Virus record (IMG/VR): IMGVR_UViG_3300008952_000003
Span: 1-64,000 of that record
Origin: a virus
Reading direction: 5' to 3' (one strand)
Length of the DNA: 64,000 bases
Numbering within the stretch: position 1 is the stretch's first letter; every line of letters starts with the position of its first letter. Positions 40,097 through 50,815 of the stretch are shown here, piece after piece. The position numbers and the translations under genes were made by a program. Under the pieces are notes generated by a model. The model did no database searches, was not told where the DNA came from, and was given only the letters and a program-made list of their open reading frames with translations.

Positions 40097-40802
40097 GCCC
40101 AAAAAGAAGAGGAGGAGAATCAGAAGAAGCAAGAATCCTCGAAATTATTTCACTCAAGTTCATGAAGATGCAATCATAGAATTTAATAACACAGATAATT
40201 TCAAAAGAAGAGAGGAGCTATATACAAAATTAATAGGCCCAGCACTCAGCGAAATGGTGGATAAAATTGTTTTAACTTATAGGTTCACCTCTCTTCCGAA
40301 CATAGATTCCCTAAGAGATGAGTGCAAAATCTGGCTCGTCACAATATTGGGAAAGTTTAATCCCGAAAAGGGTTCAAAGGCTTTTTCTTACTTTTCGGTT
40401 GTCACGAAGAACTGGTTTATCCAAAAAGTCAAGAAAAACAAGAAGAAGTTCAAAAGAGAAATGGATTTTGAGGATCTATCAAAAGAACTTCACTTGAAGT
40501 ATGTCTCTGTTGAAAATGATTATGACGAGACCAGAGAAAAAGATGAATTCTGGTCCCACCTTGTCAATGAAATAGATAATTGGGATGTCGATAAACTAAA
40601 AGAAAATGAGAAAAAAGTTCTTAAAGCTGTGAAAATTTTAGTTAGTAACTGCGAAGATATAGAAATTTTTAATAAAAAAGCTATTTATCTATACATGAGA
40701 GAAATCACTGGACTGAGTACTAAACAGGTCGTCAATAGTCTTACCAAAATGAGAAAAAAATATGATATTTTCAAAGTCAAGTGGGATCGAGGAGATGTAT
40801 AG
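40077..40802 (+). CDS. 55: Late-transcription sigma factor (T4 gp55-like)
   Basis: 241 aa from ATG 40077. A Lys/Arg-rich start (KPKKKRRRIRRSKN) is followed by NYFTQVHEDAIIEFNNTDN, EELYTKLIGPALSEMVDKI, FNPEKGSKAFSYFSVVTKNWFIQKV (shortened to its ends), and a C-terminal helical region with STKQVVNSLTKMRKK. The GSKAFSYFSVVTKNWF block matches the sigma-2-like core of gp55-type factors, which direct host RNA polymerase to late promoters. Its likely target here is the AAAACTATTTATA motif, by inference. Confidence 0.82.
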   Translation: MTTKQNKPKKKRRRIRRSKNPRNYFTQVHEDAIIEFNNTDNFKRREELYTKLIGPALSEMVDKIVLTYRFTSLPNIDSLRDECKIWLVTILGKFNPEKGSKAFSYFSVVTKNWFIQKVKKNKKKFKREMDFEDLSKELHLKYVSVENDYDETREKDEFWSHLVNEIDNWDVDKLKENEKKVLKAVKILVSNCEDIEIFNKKAIYLYMREITGLSTKQVVNSLTKMRKKYDIFKVKWDRGDV

Positions 40803-40804
40803 TT

Positions 40805-41101
40805 TTGAATGATAAATTAGAAAAATATATATTAGAGGCAGTAAAAAACATAAGAAACGATAGAGATATTACCAAAAGGCTCCTCGATGACGTGATAGTA
40901 TATTTAAGTAAAGACGAACAACGTCATCGAGAAGTTGGAATTACTGCTGCCAAATATGTCGAAACACTACAGAGATCAAACGAACAACTGGTTAAGATTT
41001 CGACACTTTTGCAAAAGAAAGAGACAAAAGATATTGGATTATCCGATATCGACAAGAAAGACATCTTCGACATTATCCAGTCCGGAGGGATAGATGAATA
41101 A
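40805..41101 (+). CDS. Small hypothetical protein
   Basis: 98 aa. I choose TTG 40805 with AGGAG ten bases upstream; GTG 40781 is possible. Helical: LEKYILEAVKNIRNDRDITKRLL, VIVYLSKDEQRHREVGITAAKYVETL, and an acidic end. Its stop overlaps ATG 41101 (TAATG). No family recognised. Confidence 0.5.
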   Translation: MNDKLEKYILEAVKNIRNDRDITKRLLDDVIVYLSKDEQRHREVGITAAKYVETLQRSNEQLVKISTLLQKKETKDIGLSDIDKKDIFDIIQSGGIDE

Positions 41102-42480
41102 TGACATCAAAAAGTATAAACAACAACACATCACTTGTCACTCCGGGCGCCCTTAATCGCAAGAATAGTAGGAGAAAAAAGCCATTTCGAGCCGAGTCTC
41201 ATGGCAAAGGAATCTGGCAAGTAAAGGAGTCAATAAACTCTTTTCTTGAATTTCTAACGAGCGGAGAGGAATTATCAGAACTTGTGGGACAAGTGGTGTC
41301 ACCACCAGTAGTCATCCAAGGCGCCGCCCTGATAAATAATTATGTGAGTAATCCGTCATCTGAAGAGTCGGTCAAACAGTACTTAAAGGTTTATGTTAGA
41401 ATACCACTGGAGCACATGGCCAGCCCCATTACAAATTCTCTCCTAGCCGCCGGCGCGAATGCGGTGAGTCAAGCATTTTTTCCGAATTTGAAGTTTTCTG
41501 ATGAGGTCCTCTCATTATTCTATCCCTACTTTTTAATGCCGCTTGATGACAATATGTCAGAACAACTTCCAAAAGTTGGTGACCAGGTGAGGGTTTCTTA
41601 TGATGATGCCCTTAAGACATACGGCCGCCTATTGGGGATAGAGAGTCGGTACGATGGGGTTACTGCTCCTTCTGATCCGAACAATCCAAACGCGGCACAC
41701 AATTCGGCAACGAGCGCCTTTAGCGACTTGTCAAGGCCAATTAGTAGTATTTTCAAGGCAGACCAGGGCCCCATCGCAAAGCTCTCAGACAATCCTGCAG
41801 ATATTTCAAATTTGTGCCCAGGCCCAGATATCACTTCGTCAAATGGTGATCTGCTTGAGACGGTGATAATCGATAATCGCCTAGTGAATATAGAGATAGC
41901 GCCACACTTGGTCTCTCTTTTGAGGGACGCTAAGGCCGCTGGCTCTCCAACTCGCCTCAATAGCGGGTTTCGAATCCCATTTGAAAAAGATAAACTCACC
42001 AAAGAGGAATTTAATGCCCTAACTCAAGGAACTCAGTGTGTCAACTGGGACGGCAATCCTTTACCACCGAGAACCAGAGATGATAAAACACAAGAAAAGC
42101 TAAGAGTGGACAACTGCAGTCCTCCCCCTCTGCAGCCGGGAGTATACTGCAATCCAGCAACCGCCCTTCCGGGCTCTTCTGGCCACCAACGCGGTACCGC
42201 AGCAGACATGAGCACTGGAATGGGAACCATAAAGTACTCAGCACCAAATAAGATTACGAAACAATATCGATGGCTATCCCTGAACGCCTGGAAATACGGT
42301 TTTATAAGAACAGTTAGTTCCGAACGGTGGCATTGGGAATTTAAGCCCGGCCTCGGACAATTTTCGATCGTATCTAGGGATAATCCACTTTGGGACTCTC
42401 AATTTAGCGGCCGAGCAGTGTATGACGAGGAAGAAGAATTCGTACAACAAGAACTGACAGCGAATTCGCTCTCCTCTTAA
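41101..42480 (+). CDS. Baseplate hub-like protein with M15 (VanY-type) peptidase domain
   Basis: 459 aa. The N-terminal half includes a beta segment LPKVGDQVRVSYDD that could be a gp5-type OB fold. The C-terminal half is a D-Ala-D-Ala carboxypeptidase/endopeptidase domain: RLNSGFRIPFEKD, GSSGHQRGTAADMS (H-x2-G-x-A-x-D zinc ligands) and SERWHWEFKP (WH-x-E). It would cleave peptidoglycan cross-links as the tail penetrates. It starts the baseplate block. Confidence 0.78.
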   Translation: MTSKSINNNTSLVTPGALNRKNSRRKKPFRAESHGKGIWQVKESINSFLEFLTSGEELSELVGQVVSPPVVIQGAALINNYVSNPSSEESVKQYLKVYVRIPLEHMASPITNSLLAAGANAVSQAFFPNLKFSDEVLSLFYPYFLMPLDDNMSEQLPKVGDQVRVSYDDALKTYGRLLGIESRYDGVTAPSDPNNPNAAHNSATSAFSDLSRPISSIFKADQGPIAKLSDNPADISNLCPGPDITSSNGDLLETVIIDNRLVNIEIAPHLVSLLRDAKAAGSPTRLNSGFRIPFEKDKLTKEEFNALTQGTQCVNWDGNPLPPRTRDDKTQEKLRVDNCSPPPLQPGVYCNPATALPGSSGHQRGTAADMSTGMGTIKYSAPNKITKQYRWLSLNAWKYGFIRTVSSERWHWEFKPGLGQFSIVSRDNPLWDSQFSGRAVYDEEEEFVQQELTANSLSS

Positions 42481-42490
42481 GGAAAATCGC

Positions 42491-43429
42491 GTGAAAAAAC
42501 TAAGACAAATAGAAAATCTCTCAGAACTACAGAAAGAAAAGACCGATATAAGCAATCCCTCGATAGGGATGAATAATAGTCACATTCCAGATTCTCATCC
42601 AAAGTTGGACCGCGCACCCAATTCTACAGTGATCAAGAATGACTATAGTGCCATGACGATATATGGTAAAGATCGCCCATCTAACGTGGGTTCTGGTTAT
42701 GGCGGCGCCGGATGCACAGCATGCGCCTCGATCGATACAATAGTTGGCCTCCAGTCAATGGCGCCCAACGGCCCAACGAACGATTCAATTGCAAATCCGA
42801 GCATGATGATGGATTCTGCTAGAATGTTGATATCTCAAATGTCAGATATAGACTATAATCTTGGAATTGTAGCTGGTAAGATAGGCGACTCAATCGGCGA
42901 ATCCGCCGCCCTCCTGAAAGCAGACGCGACCCGAATCGTCGCCAGATCCGGAGGGATAAAACTTGTTACTGGAACCGATCCCAAGAATTCTCTTGGAGCA
43001 AACCTGTATTCAACCCCCGGTATCGAACTTAATGCTGGAAATGACGATAAACGAAGAAAAGTAATAGGCTTGCAAAAGGAGGTGGAAAGTCTGCAGCCGA
43101 TCCCAAAGGGGGACAATCTGGTGCTATTCCTTGAGGGTCTGGTGGATAGGGTCGATAAGTTATCATCAATATTAGATGATTTTATGAAAACGCAAAGCAG
43201 CTACAACAAATTGCTTTCGGCTCATGTTCACATTACTACGATCCCTGGCGTTCCGACAACTCCATCCATCGAGCTTCTAGTTGGCACCCCGCTTGTTGGC
43301 ATAGTTAACACAGCTTTTGTAAAAATACCAAACCTAATGAATAGATTTAATCTGAGCACAACAAAGATTAATTATTTAAAAAATATCGGCCCAATCAACA
43401 TCAATAGTCGATACAACAGGACAACATAA
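42491..43429 (+). CDS. Putative baseplate/tail structural protein
   Basis: 312 aa from GTG 42491. It has a Gly/Cys patch (GYGGAGCTACAS), then GIKLVTGTDPKNSLG and GIELNAGNDDKRR, a coiled-coil VDRVDKLSSILDDFM and the C-terminal AHVHITTIPGVPTTPS, which resembles the GHTHxxTxxG-type ends of phage baseplate spikes. It lies between the hub-like peptidase and the 1716-aa gene. Function inferred from position. Confidence 0.6.
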   Translation: MKKLRQIENLSELQKEKTDISNPSIGMNNSHIPDSHPKLDRAPNSTVIKNDYSAMTIYGKDRPSNVGSGYGGAGCTACASIDTIVGLQSMAPNGPTNDSIANPSMMMDSARMLISQMSDIDYNLGIVAGKIGDSIGESAALLKADATRIVARSGGIKLVTGTDPKNSLGANLYSTPGIELNAGNDDKRRKVIGLQKEVESLQPIPKGDNLVLFLEGLVDRVDKLSSILDDFMKTQSSYNKLLSAHVHITTIPGVPTTPSIELLVGTPLVGIVNTAFVKIPNLMNRFNLSTTKINYLKNIGPININSRYNRTT

Positions 43430-46400
43430 TGCCCATTTCCGACAAAAACAAGAAAACTCAGAAGAAAAAGAATCCAAACGCTGCCATTCCAGACTGGACA
43501 AAAATGTGTGATAAGGCGGCATTTTTTAATGAGAGGGATAACGAATATTCTGTTGTTATTTTCGCTGATGAAGAAGCCGAAGATGAGATATTATCATCTG
43601 CATTGTTTGAGCTTTATGATCAAGAGGGACTGACGAAAAAGATTACAGCCTCTGACGTTAAAAAATATATATCAAACAAAGATATTGAAATAAAAGACAT
43701 CTTTGTCCCAACGAAAAACAATCAAAGCAAGAAAATATTGTGCTCGATTCCATTTAAAAAATATCAAAAAATAAGCGAACAACTGGGAAAAAAAGATAAA
43801 ACAGTTCCAGAATCAGATCGCGCTTTTCAAGAAGAAGAAGAGAATAGTGGATATTTTGTGGAAATTTCAAGACAAGATTATGATAAATATTTCAATGGTC
43901 TGGAGAACATATTAACGAAAGTTGGCAAGGATTATGAGTTTGCATATCGCGCTGGAAAATATAATGTTCCAAACCTGAGATTTTTGAGCGAAATAAAAAA
44001 ACTTAAGATTTTTAAAAAACAATTGGGGGATTTTCTAAAGGATAATGATGTCTCCATGAAAGATAAATCCCTAGACAAAATTGGGCTTCTATACAAGTCA
44101 GACCCAAAAGAGACGTACAGTAATCTTGGTTCAATATGGTTCAAAAATAAGACACAACCATGGGAAAAGACAGAAAAAGGATTCAAGGCATTCTCAACAA
44201 AGAGTCCAGCAAATGATAAAACAACACTAGCTTTCGTTCTAAACATGCCAAATATCAATAGGAAATACTCTTCAGAGAATTCTCCACCCTTTAGTCAGTT
44301 TATCGAGGATTATGTATATCCATCTAGAAACCCCAAGGACACATCCTCGCCAACGCTGAGTTCGAATAATAATGCCGGATATCAGCAAACAACGCCTGGA
44401 AACGAAGTAAAGGGCTATCTGACGAACTTTGGGCAATCATTCAATGAAAGTATCTCACCCGAGTTTGATACTGGTTATACGTGGGAACAGAAGAAGAAAT
44501 TAGACAAGACCCTGAATGATCCGGCAGTCCTCCGTAGAAGAACTCAAGATTCCCTCAATCGTGTCATCAAGACAGTCGACCCAATAGTTGACAAGATTCA
44601 GGACGCGCTTGAGATGGCCGAAGATTTAGATGATTTATATACAAATATTCTCAACCCACTCGGCACAGAAGGCCTAGCAGCACTATTATCCGAGGGCATT
44701 TTAAAGAAAATAAAGTCACTACCACTAGACAAAGTGATGAAGCAGACAGTATCGTCGATCCTGGCAGTCATACCAGATGAACAATTATACGAAATATACT
44801 CAAGCACTATCGGTGGCGACTTTTTGAGTGACATTGCGAAGCAGATTGAGGAAATCTTCGTGGATATTGCATGGCCAGAATTACATCCGGATCTGCCAAT
44901 TCCAAATATTGATGATCTGGAAATCCCAAGCTTGGTTCGCAATGGGATATTTGATCCCCTCTCCCTCCCTGCAGATGTTTGTTTGGGAATCCCAGGCCTG
45001 CAAAAAAATAAAGATTTTGAAAGAATAAAAAAGACTTTTGTACACATAGTCGAAAGAGACCTAGTTCCCCCGGGGGACTTCGTAGATTTAATAGAAAAGA
45101 CCGGTACAGCCGCCGATAAAGATGTCATCAAAAAGATATTTAAATTTAACTTAAACTTGAATCCAAATTCATCCATCTCCAGGTCATCTCGTGCATCTTC
45201 CGGCCCATCTACGGATTCTTCCCGAGGCCGCGCCTCCTCCAGAAGGGGTGGTACTCGCAGCAAAAACAACACAGACTCTATAGATACAAAATCTCATTAT
45301 ATAAAGAATAGAACCCGAAAAAAAGCAAAGTTAAACGATGTGACGCTCCCGTACATACCGGAAATACCTTCTCTAAGTTTGGGTGATTTTGGCAAAATAG
45401 CCATAAATATAGCAGAATCGAAGCTAGAAAAAATCAGCATGAAGATAATAAAGGTTTTGCTGAAAAAGGTATTATCGGCAATTTTTGGAGGCGCCAATGG
45501 AGCCAGCCCGGATGATATTGTTGGCGCAAAGCACGATAAAGTAAAAAATATTTTAAAGAGAGATTTAACTCGACCAGGAGCATCTGACAAAGAGGTGAAT
45601 GAGTCTATTAACAAACTATTGGGATCTTTTTCTATTTGGGACCCGACGAAGAAGAAACCAACCGATAAAGATGTCGGAGATTTTATCGATTCTATTTCTA
45701 TGTCGCTGAGCAATCAGCAGATTATAGACCTTTTTAGTGGCACAGCGAACAATGAGGCCCTATGTCAGGTAAGGCAATCCATAAACAGTCTACCAAATAG
45801 CAATATAGCGGACTCTTTGTCGTCCGACGGAGACATAGATAATATGTTCTCCAGTCTCGGAACGCTCATTGATAGAAACGCACTTCAGGCTCAAGAAGAC
45901 ATAGATTCGGTGCTAAATTCTCCAAGAATAACCACCGATTTGTGCAGTCTCCCCTCTCAGATTGAGGTTGCCAACCGACTCAAAGCCGCCGCCCTAGCGA
46001 ACAAGGGCCTTTCTCCAGATGAGATAAATAATCAACTGCAGAAAGCGGAGGATCTTGCACTAGAGGACCTCGGGGACCTGGTGAAAGCCCTCGCCAGCCC
46101 TGAAAACTTATTGGCAAATTTGGGAGACATCCCGATAAAACAGACCCCTGAAGGTCCCGTCGTTTCTCCAATATCAAGCGATCCACGAAATCCAGATGAT
46201 GGTCTATATCCCATGGAAGATGAATCTACATCCAAAGCCATATCAGATACATACGAAAATTTATATAATTCTATGAATACTATTGCGATTTCTGATATGA
46301 CGGTTGGGAACCCAAGCAACATCACTAGTCGAGGATTTTTAGATATGGTGTTGGCATCAAAGAAGGGGCGCCCATTTTCGAAGATAGCTGATGATTTGAT

Positions 46401-48579
46401 GGTTGATGAGGAGTTTACATTGTTCGGGAAACCTTCCCTTCCGGATACAATTTCCAATTTAGGAGGAGAAGACGGGACGTTGGTTTCTAGTTCCTTTGAC
46501 ATTTTTCGCTCTTCGCCATATAGGATTAGTAGCTTGTATAGTGGCGAAAATAATTATGATTTGACTCTGCAGTATGAGCTTGGAGAAAATTTGTTTTTCA
46601 ATGGAAGTGATTACAAAGAAGAGAAAGAGGTGGTCGTTAGGTATGAAAAAGACAGCCAAGTTGATGACTTTGTAGGTGATTTCTCCTCCACGAAGCGCTC
46701 ACCTTCGGACATTTTTGGCGATTGGGTGTCTGAGATATGGAGTGATCATCTGGGTGAGGATCTGGACGCCTCCGTAAAAGCAAACGTATTATCCTCCATA
46801 AAAACATATTCCGAAGACTCTCTATATAAGAGTGTTGTTGGATCGATGATTAGAAAGATAACAAAAAGAATGAGAGACAACGAGCGAGCCTGGTCTCCCG
46901 GAAATCCGGCAGACGACGTAGGTAAGCCAGAGAGGATCTTTTTAGACGAAGATGCTTACGGAGAAGAATCCTTCTATATCGACTTCGCCCCGACTTCAGG
47001 ATTTAAAAATTGGGTACAAATTTATACAGAAGTCGCGCAAATGGAGATTCTTGGTGACAAGCCCCCATTGATAGACTTTAGAGATTTAGCATCTAAGAGT
47101 CAAGAATATTTTGATAATATGCCTGATGATCCGAGAATCTCTCTGCCAAATATTCCGAAAATTAAAGAATCGCCATTTTGTAGAATAAACACTCGCCTAA
47201 ATAACGCCGGATTAGCCGGACTGATGAAATCAACTATCAGAGTATATTTATACGAAGCCCTTCTAAAAGGGACGCCAGCATTTCAAATTTACGCGATGGA
47301 TAATGATAACTATCGCGATGTATTTGTCTCCTATATTGTCGACAAGGTGCTGGAAGGGGTCCTGGATGAGAGTAGGAAATCCACAAAACTTATTCCAGGA
47401 ACTCTAGGAAAGAAGGGGTATTATTACTTATTTCTGGAACAAGTTGTTCAAAGTTATTCAAACTTAACCAATCTTGGCCTAGAGGAGCTAGATGTTGACA
47501 CGGAGAAATCTCTAGAATCCATAAAGAAGAGTTTAAAATTCTGGGATCCATCGGGAAATCGCAACAATAAATTCAAAGAATTTCTTGATGAAAGATTGCC
47601 AGATATAAAAACAATAATATCGAAAATGGTGAAAGAAGAGATGGAAGTCGTCTTCACCAAAACTGAAAATATTTATGATCCAAAAGTCAAAAACATTGTT
47701 TCAGATATGGTCATAAAAGAGGATTGGATTTTTGGATCGGTAGATACTGGGGTGCCTATTTTCGTACCATCTTCTACTACCGATGACTATCTTGGCGATT
47801 TGGATTTTATTTTCGAGACAGATGAGAAGAAAAATGAAGAAAAAAGTAAATATTTTTATCCATTTGTTCTGGAAAAATATGTAAAATTGGTCAACAAGGA
47901 GACCGGAACAACAACAATAGAGAGTCCGTCAACCATCAATCCCCTAGAGATAGACAAGTTTGATACCTTTGCAGGCACTCGCATTTCGATGGTGATGTCG
48001 GCTGACTTCTCTTCGATTTTTGAAATATCTGAAATCGCACCACTCAATACTATACTCTCTTCAAAATTTGATAAGATAAAATCATTTATCATTGAGGGGA
48101 AAAAGCAAACATACTACGTCTTTCCTATGGTATTTGAGGAGCAAGCCGCTACCCTGGACGACCTCGCTAATCAGGATTTATATGAGGAATTGGCAAAGAA
48201 GATGCGAAACAATAGCGAGTTTAAGACTTTGTTCGAAAAATGCTTTCCAATCTCTGATATCTTGACTTACTTGACTATTTATGTAATAGAAAACTTCATC
48301 GAATCTTTAACCCCCAGAGACACTATCTTTCCATCTGCTTTTGGCCTTTGGAACGGAGAGGTCCTGGAGATGAGCAAGAAATATCTTAAATCAACGTCGC
48401 AACAGTTTTATTATGGAAGAACTTCTGAGTTTATTGAACAAATATCTGCCGAAGTGAAGCCTGACAAGAAGATTGGATCTGGAATTACTGGGGGAATTAT
48501 GAAATCAGCACTCAACGAACTTGGTCTTACGAGAAAAGAAAAAAGAAATTTAAGACAAAAGCCAGATGATTTAGAATAA
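43429..48579 (+). CDS. Giant structural protein, probably tail/baseplate
   Basis: 1716 aa, starting in a TAATG overlap. No enzyme motif stands out. A Ser/Arg-rich low-complexity segment at residues 578-618 (SRSSRASSGPS, RGRASSRRGG) separates a helical N-half from a longer second half. Repeated weak patterns of IPDWTK, PIPNIDDLEIPSL and SLPNIPKIKES suggest Pro-rich linkers. Size and location between hub and gp25-like genes suggest a baseplate or tail-length role. Not assigned to a family. Confidence 0.62.
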   Translation: MPISDKNKKTQKKKNPNAAIPDWTKMCDKAAFFNERDNEYSVVIFADEEAEDEILSSALFELYDQEGLTKKITASDVKKYISNKDIEIKDIFVPTKNNQSKKILCSIPFKKYQKISEQLGKKDKTVPESDRAFQEEEENSGYFVEISRQDYDKYFNGLENILTKVGKDYEFAYRAGKYNVPNLRFLSEIKKLKIFKKQLGDFLKDNDVSMKDKSLDKIGLLYKSDPKETYSNLGSIWFKNKTQPWEKTEKGFKAFSTKSPANDKTTLAFVLNMPNINRKYSSENSPPFSQFIEDYVYPSRNPKDTSSPTLSSNNNAGYQQTTPGNEVKGYLTNFGQSFNESISPEFDTGYTWEQKKKLDKTLNDPAVLRRRTQDSLNRVIKTVDPIVDKIQDALEMAEDLDDLYTNILNPLGTEGLAALLSEGILKKIKSLPLDKVMKQTVSSILAVIPDEQLYEIYSSTIGGDFLSDIAKQIEEIFVDIAWPELHPDLPIPNIDDLEIPSLVRNGIFDPLSLPADVCLGIPGLQKNKDFERIKKTFVHIVERDLVPPGDFVDLIEKTGTAADKDVIKKIFKFNLNLNPNSSISRSSRASSGPSTDSSRGRASSRRGGTRSKNNTDSIDTKSHYIKNRTRKKAKLNDVTLPYIPEIPSLSLGDFGKIAINIAESKLEKISMKIIKVLLKKVLSAIFGGANGASPDDIVGAKHDKVKNILKRDLTRPGASDKEVNESINKLLGSFSIWDPTKKKPTDKDVGDFIDSISMSLSNQQIIDLFSGTANNEALCQVRQSINSLPNSNIADSLSSDGDIDNMFSSLGTLIDRNALQAQEDIDSVLNSPRITTDLCSLPSQIEVANRLKAAALANKGLSPDEINNQLQKAEDLALEDLGDLVKALASPENLLANLGDIPIKQTPEGPVVSPISSDPRNPDDGLYPMEDESTSKAISDTYENLYNSMNTIAISDMTVGNPSNITSRGFLDMVLASKKGRPFSKIADDLMVDEEFTLFGKPSLPDTISNLGGEDGTLVSSSFDIFRSSPYRISSLYSGENNYDLTLQYELGENLFFNGSDYKEEKEVVVRYEKDSQVDDFVGDFSSTKRSPSDIFGDWVSEIWSDHLGEDLDASVKANVLSSIKTYSEDSLYKSVVGSMIRKITKRMRDNERAWSPGNPADDVGKPERIFLDEDAYGEESFYIDFAPTSGFKNWVQIYTEVAQMEILGDKPPLIDFRDLASKSQEYFDNMPDDPRISLPNIPKIKESPFCRINTRLNNAGLAGLMKSTIRVYLYEALLKGTPAFQIYAMDNDNYRDVFVSYIVDKVLEGVLDESRKSTKLIPGTLGKKGYYYLFLEQVVQSYSNLTNLGLEELDVDTEKSLESIKKSLKFWDPSGNRNNKFKEFLDERLPDIKTIISKMVKEEMEVVFTKTENIYDPKVKNIVSDMVIKEDWIFGSVDTGVPIFVPSSTTDDYLGDLDFIFETDEKKNEEKSKYFYPFVLEKYVKLVNKETGTTTIESPSTINPLEIDKFDTFAGTRISMVMSADFSSIFEISEIAPLNTILSSKFDKIKSFIIEGKKQTYYVFPMVFEEQAATLDDLANQDLYEELAKKMRNNSEFKTLFEKCFPISDILTYLTIYVIENFIESLTPRDTIFPSAFGLWNGEVLEMSKKYLKSTSQQFYYGRTSEFIEQISAEVKPDKKIGSGITGGIMKSALNELGLTRKEKRNLRQKPDDLE

Positions 48580-48592
48580 GGAAATATAAAAA

Positions 48593-48988
48593 ATGCCAGG
48601 AATATCGCCAAAATTGCCACTCACTATTGATAAGATAGACGGACCCTACAAACTAACGAAAACGGTAGAGGAGGCGATGGTTCAGAATTTGAAGATGATA
48701 ATATTGACAAATCCTGGTGAAAGAATGATGGATCCCTTCTTCGGCGTAGGGATTCGAAAGTTCTTGTTCGAACAGGGGACATCGGTTGTATATGGGGATT
48801 TAAGTTCGAGAATCTATGAACAGGTGGCGAAATACTTACCACAAATAAATATAAAAAACATAATATTCAATGAGTCGCCGCTTCTGGCATCCGATGAGAT
48901 GGTCGATAATAACATTTTATCAGTGTCTATTGAGTTCTCCATCAAGCCCGCTGCAAAAGTTAAAACATTAGTCGTTCCAATAACGTAG
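48593..48988 (+). CDS. 25: Baseplate wedge protein, gp25/GPW family
   Basis: 131 aa. MVQNLKMIILTNPGERMMDPFFGVGIRKFLFEQ (residues about 29-61, cited by its ends) is the hallmark of the gp25/GPW family, including the TNPGER-x-M-x-P and GVGIRKFLFE elements. gp25-like proteins join the baseplate wedge to the sheath in all contractile tails. Good length for the family. It supports a myovirus assignment. Confidence 0.9.
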   Translation: MPGISPKLPLTIDKIDGPYKLTKTVEEAMVQNLKMIILTNPGERMMDPFFGVGIRKFLFEQGTSVVYGDLSSRIYEQVAKYLPQINIKNIIFNESPLLASDEMVDNNILSVSIEFSIKPAAKVKTLVVPIT

Positions 48989-49018
48989 GAGAAACTAATT
49001 AATATAGGAAAAAAATAA

Positions 49019-50815
49019 ATGGCAAAAAAGAAAACACCAATAAATTATACTAGTAGAGATTTTGAGTCGATAAAGAGAGACTTGGTTAATCATGCCAAAA
49101 GAAGTTACCCTTCTGTATATAGGGACTTTAATGAGGCTAGTTTCGGATCTTTGATGCTTGATACTGTTGCCTATATTGGCGATATAATGTCATTTTATTT
49201 GGATTATCAAGCCAACGAATCCTTTATGGATTCTGCAGTTGAATTCAAGAATGTAACCAGACACGCCAGGCAATACGGATACAAAGATAACGGATATCCA
49301 TCATCAACCGGAATAGTGGAATTGTATTTGACGGTCCCCGCAAATTCTACCGGTCTCGGACCAGACTTGCGATACGCTCCAATCCTAAAGAGGGATGCTG
49401 AGTTTTCTTCTAATGGGGGCGCACCCTATCTTTTGATAGAGGACGTTAATTTTGAGAATCCAAATAACGAAATTATTGTAGCTAAAGTAAATAATTCGAC
49501 AGGTTTGCCTACTTCCTATGCAATAAGGGCAAAAGGACGAGTGATATCTGGAAAAATAGTGGCAGAAAACTTTCAGCTAGGTTCATATCAGAGATTTAGG
49601 AGAGTATTTTTGTCTATGCCAAGAGTAGCAGAAGTTTTGGCCGTTTTCGATGCCGATGGAAATGAGTATTATGAAGTAGAACACCTCTCTCAGGATGTAA
49701 TCTATAAAGACGTGACAAACAGAAAATCAGATAATGACACTGTTCCTTCTTTGATTCGCCCTTTTTCGGTGCCAAGAAGATTCACCCTCGAAAGAGACGG
49801 CATAAGTAGCTTTTTACAGTTTGGGTATGGATCGCAAGATGAAGCATCTTCAGAAACAGATATTGCTGAACCGTCCAACGTAGTTTTGCAGCTAAATGGA
49901 AGAGGGTATATATCAGATTTTAATTTCGATCCCTCCAAACTCTTGGAGACTGATAAGTTTGGAGTCGCTCCGGTGAACACCTCTCTAAATGTAAAATATA
50001 GGATCAACAAGGTTGATAATGTGAACTCTCCTGTTGGAACTTTAGTGAATGTTGGAAGTACAAACTTTTCCTATAGAAATGTCCGCCAACTAAACACAGG
50101 CCTTATTCAACAAGTGAATAAGTCTCTGGAAGTATATAATCCGACACCTATCGTCGGTGACGTCTCCAATCCAACATCGGAAGAATTAAAGATACGCACC
50201 TTGAATGTTTTTGCAACACAAAACCGCGCCGTCACAAAAACTGATTACGAATCTATGGTTTATGCAATGCCAGCAAAGTTCGGAGCAATCAAGAGATGCA
50301 AGATAACAAGAGACCCAGATTCATTTAAGAGGAATCTAAATTTATATATTCTGGCAGAAGACTCAAATGGGAACTTGACTATGGCGAACTCCACACTAAA
50401 GGATAATCTCAAAGTGTGGCTAAATAATATTAAAATGATAAATGATACTATTGACATCATCGATGGAAAAATAGTAAATCTAGCTATTGATTTCAAGGTT
50501 ATCGCAGACCCAGATAAGAACAAATATGATGTTTTGACCGCCTGTGTCAACGCTCTTAAGAAGAAATTTAATCAGCCGCTCTTATTGGGAGAGTCATTTT
50601 ACATCACAGATATTTATAATATCCTAAATGATGTAGTCGGGGTTGTTGACACACAGGGTGCCAAGGTTACTATCAAAAATGGGGCACTGTATTCGGATAC
50701 TCGCTTTAATCTAAACGATCAGAAGTCCGCAGACGGAAGATATATAAAAGCCCCAGACAATGTTTCTTTTGAAATCAAGTTTGCTGATAAAGATATTAAA
50801 GGGACTATTAAATAA
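49019..50815 (+). CDS. 6: Baseplate wedge protein, gp6/J-like
   Basis: 598 aa. YTSRDFESIKRDLVNHAKR, then DFNEASFGSLMLDTVAYIGDIMSFYLDYQANESFM (cited by ends) and RHARQYGYK match the baseplate J/gp6 family, and the later AVTKTDYESMVYAMPAKFGAIKRCK segment is the conserved central motif. The protein would form the ring of the wedge. It is about the length of T4 gp6. No clear ribosome site is seen before ATG 49019, which follows an A-rich stretch. Confidence 0.85.
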   Translation: MAKKKTPINYTSRDFESIKRDLVNHAKRSYPSVYRDFNEASFGSLMLDTVAYIGDIMSFYLDYQANESFMDSAVEFKNVTRHARQYGYKDNGYPSSTGIVELYLTVPANSTGLGPDLRYAPILKRDAEFSSNGGAPYLLIEDVNFENPNNEIIVAKVNNSTGLPTSYAIRAKGRVISGKIVAENFQLGSYQRFRRVFLSMPRVAEVLAVFDADGNEYYEVEHLSQDVIYKDVTNRKSDNDTVPSLIRPFSVPRRFTLERDGISSFLQFGYGSQDEASSETDIAEPSNVVLQLNGRGYISDFNFDPSKLLETDKFGVAPVNTSLNVKYRINKVDNVNSPVGTLVNVGSTNFSYRNVRQLNTGLIQQVNKSLEVYNPTPIVGDVSNPTSEELKIRTLNVFATQNRAVTKTDYESMVYAMPAKFGAIKRCKITRDPDSFKRNLNLYILAEDSNGNLTMANSTLKDNLKVWLNNIKMINDTIDIIDGKIVNLAIDFKVIADPDKNKYDVLTACVNALKKKFNQPLLLGESFYITDIYNILNDVVGVVDTQGAKVTIKNGALYSDTRFNLNDQKSADGRYIKAPDNVSFEIKFADKDIKGTIK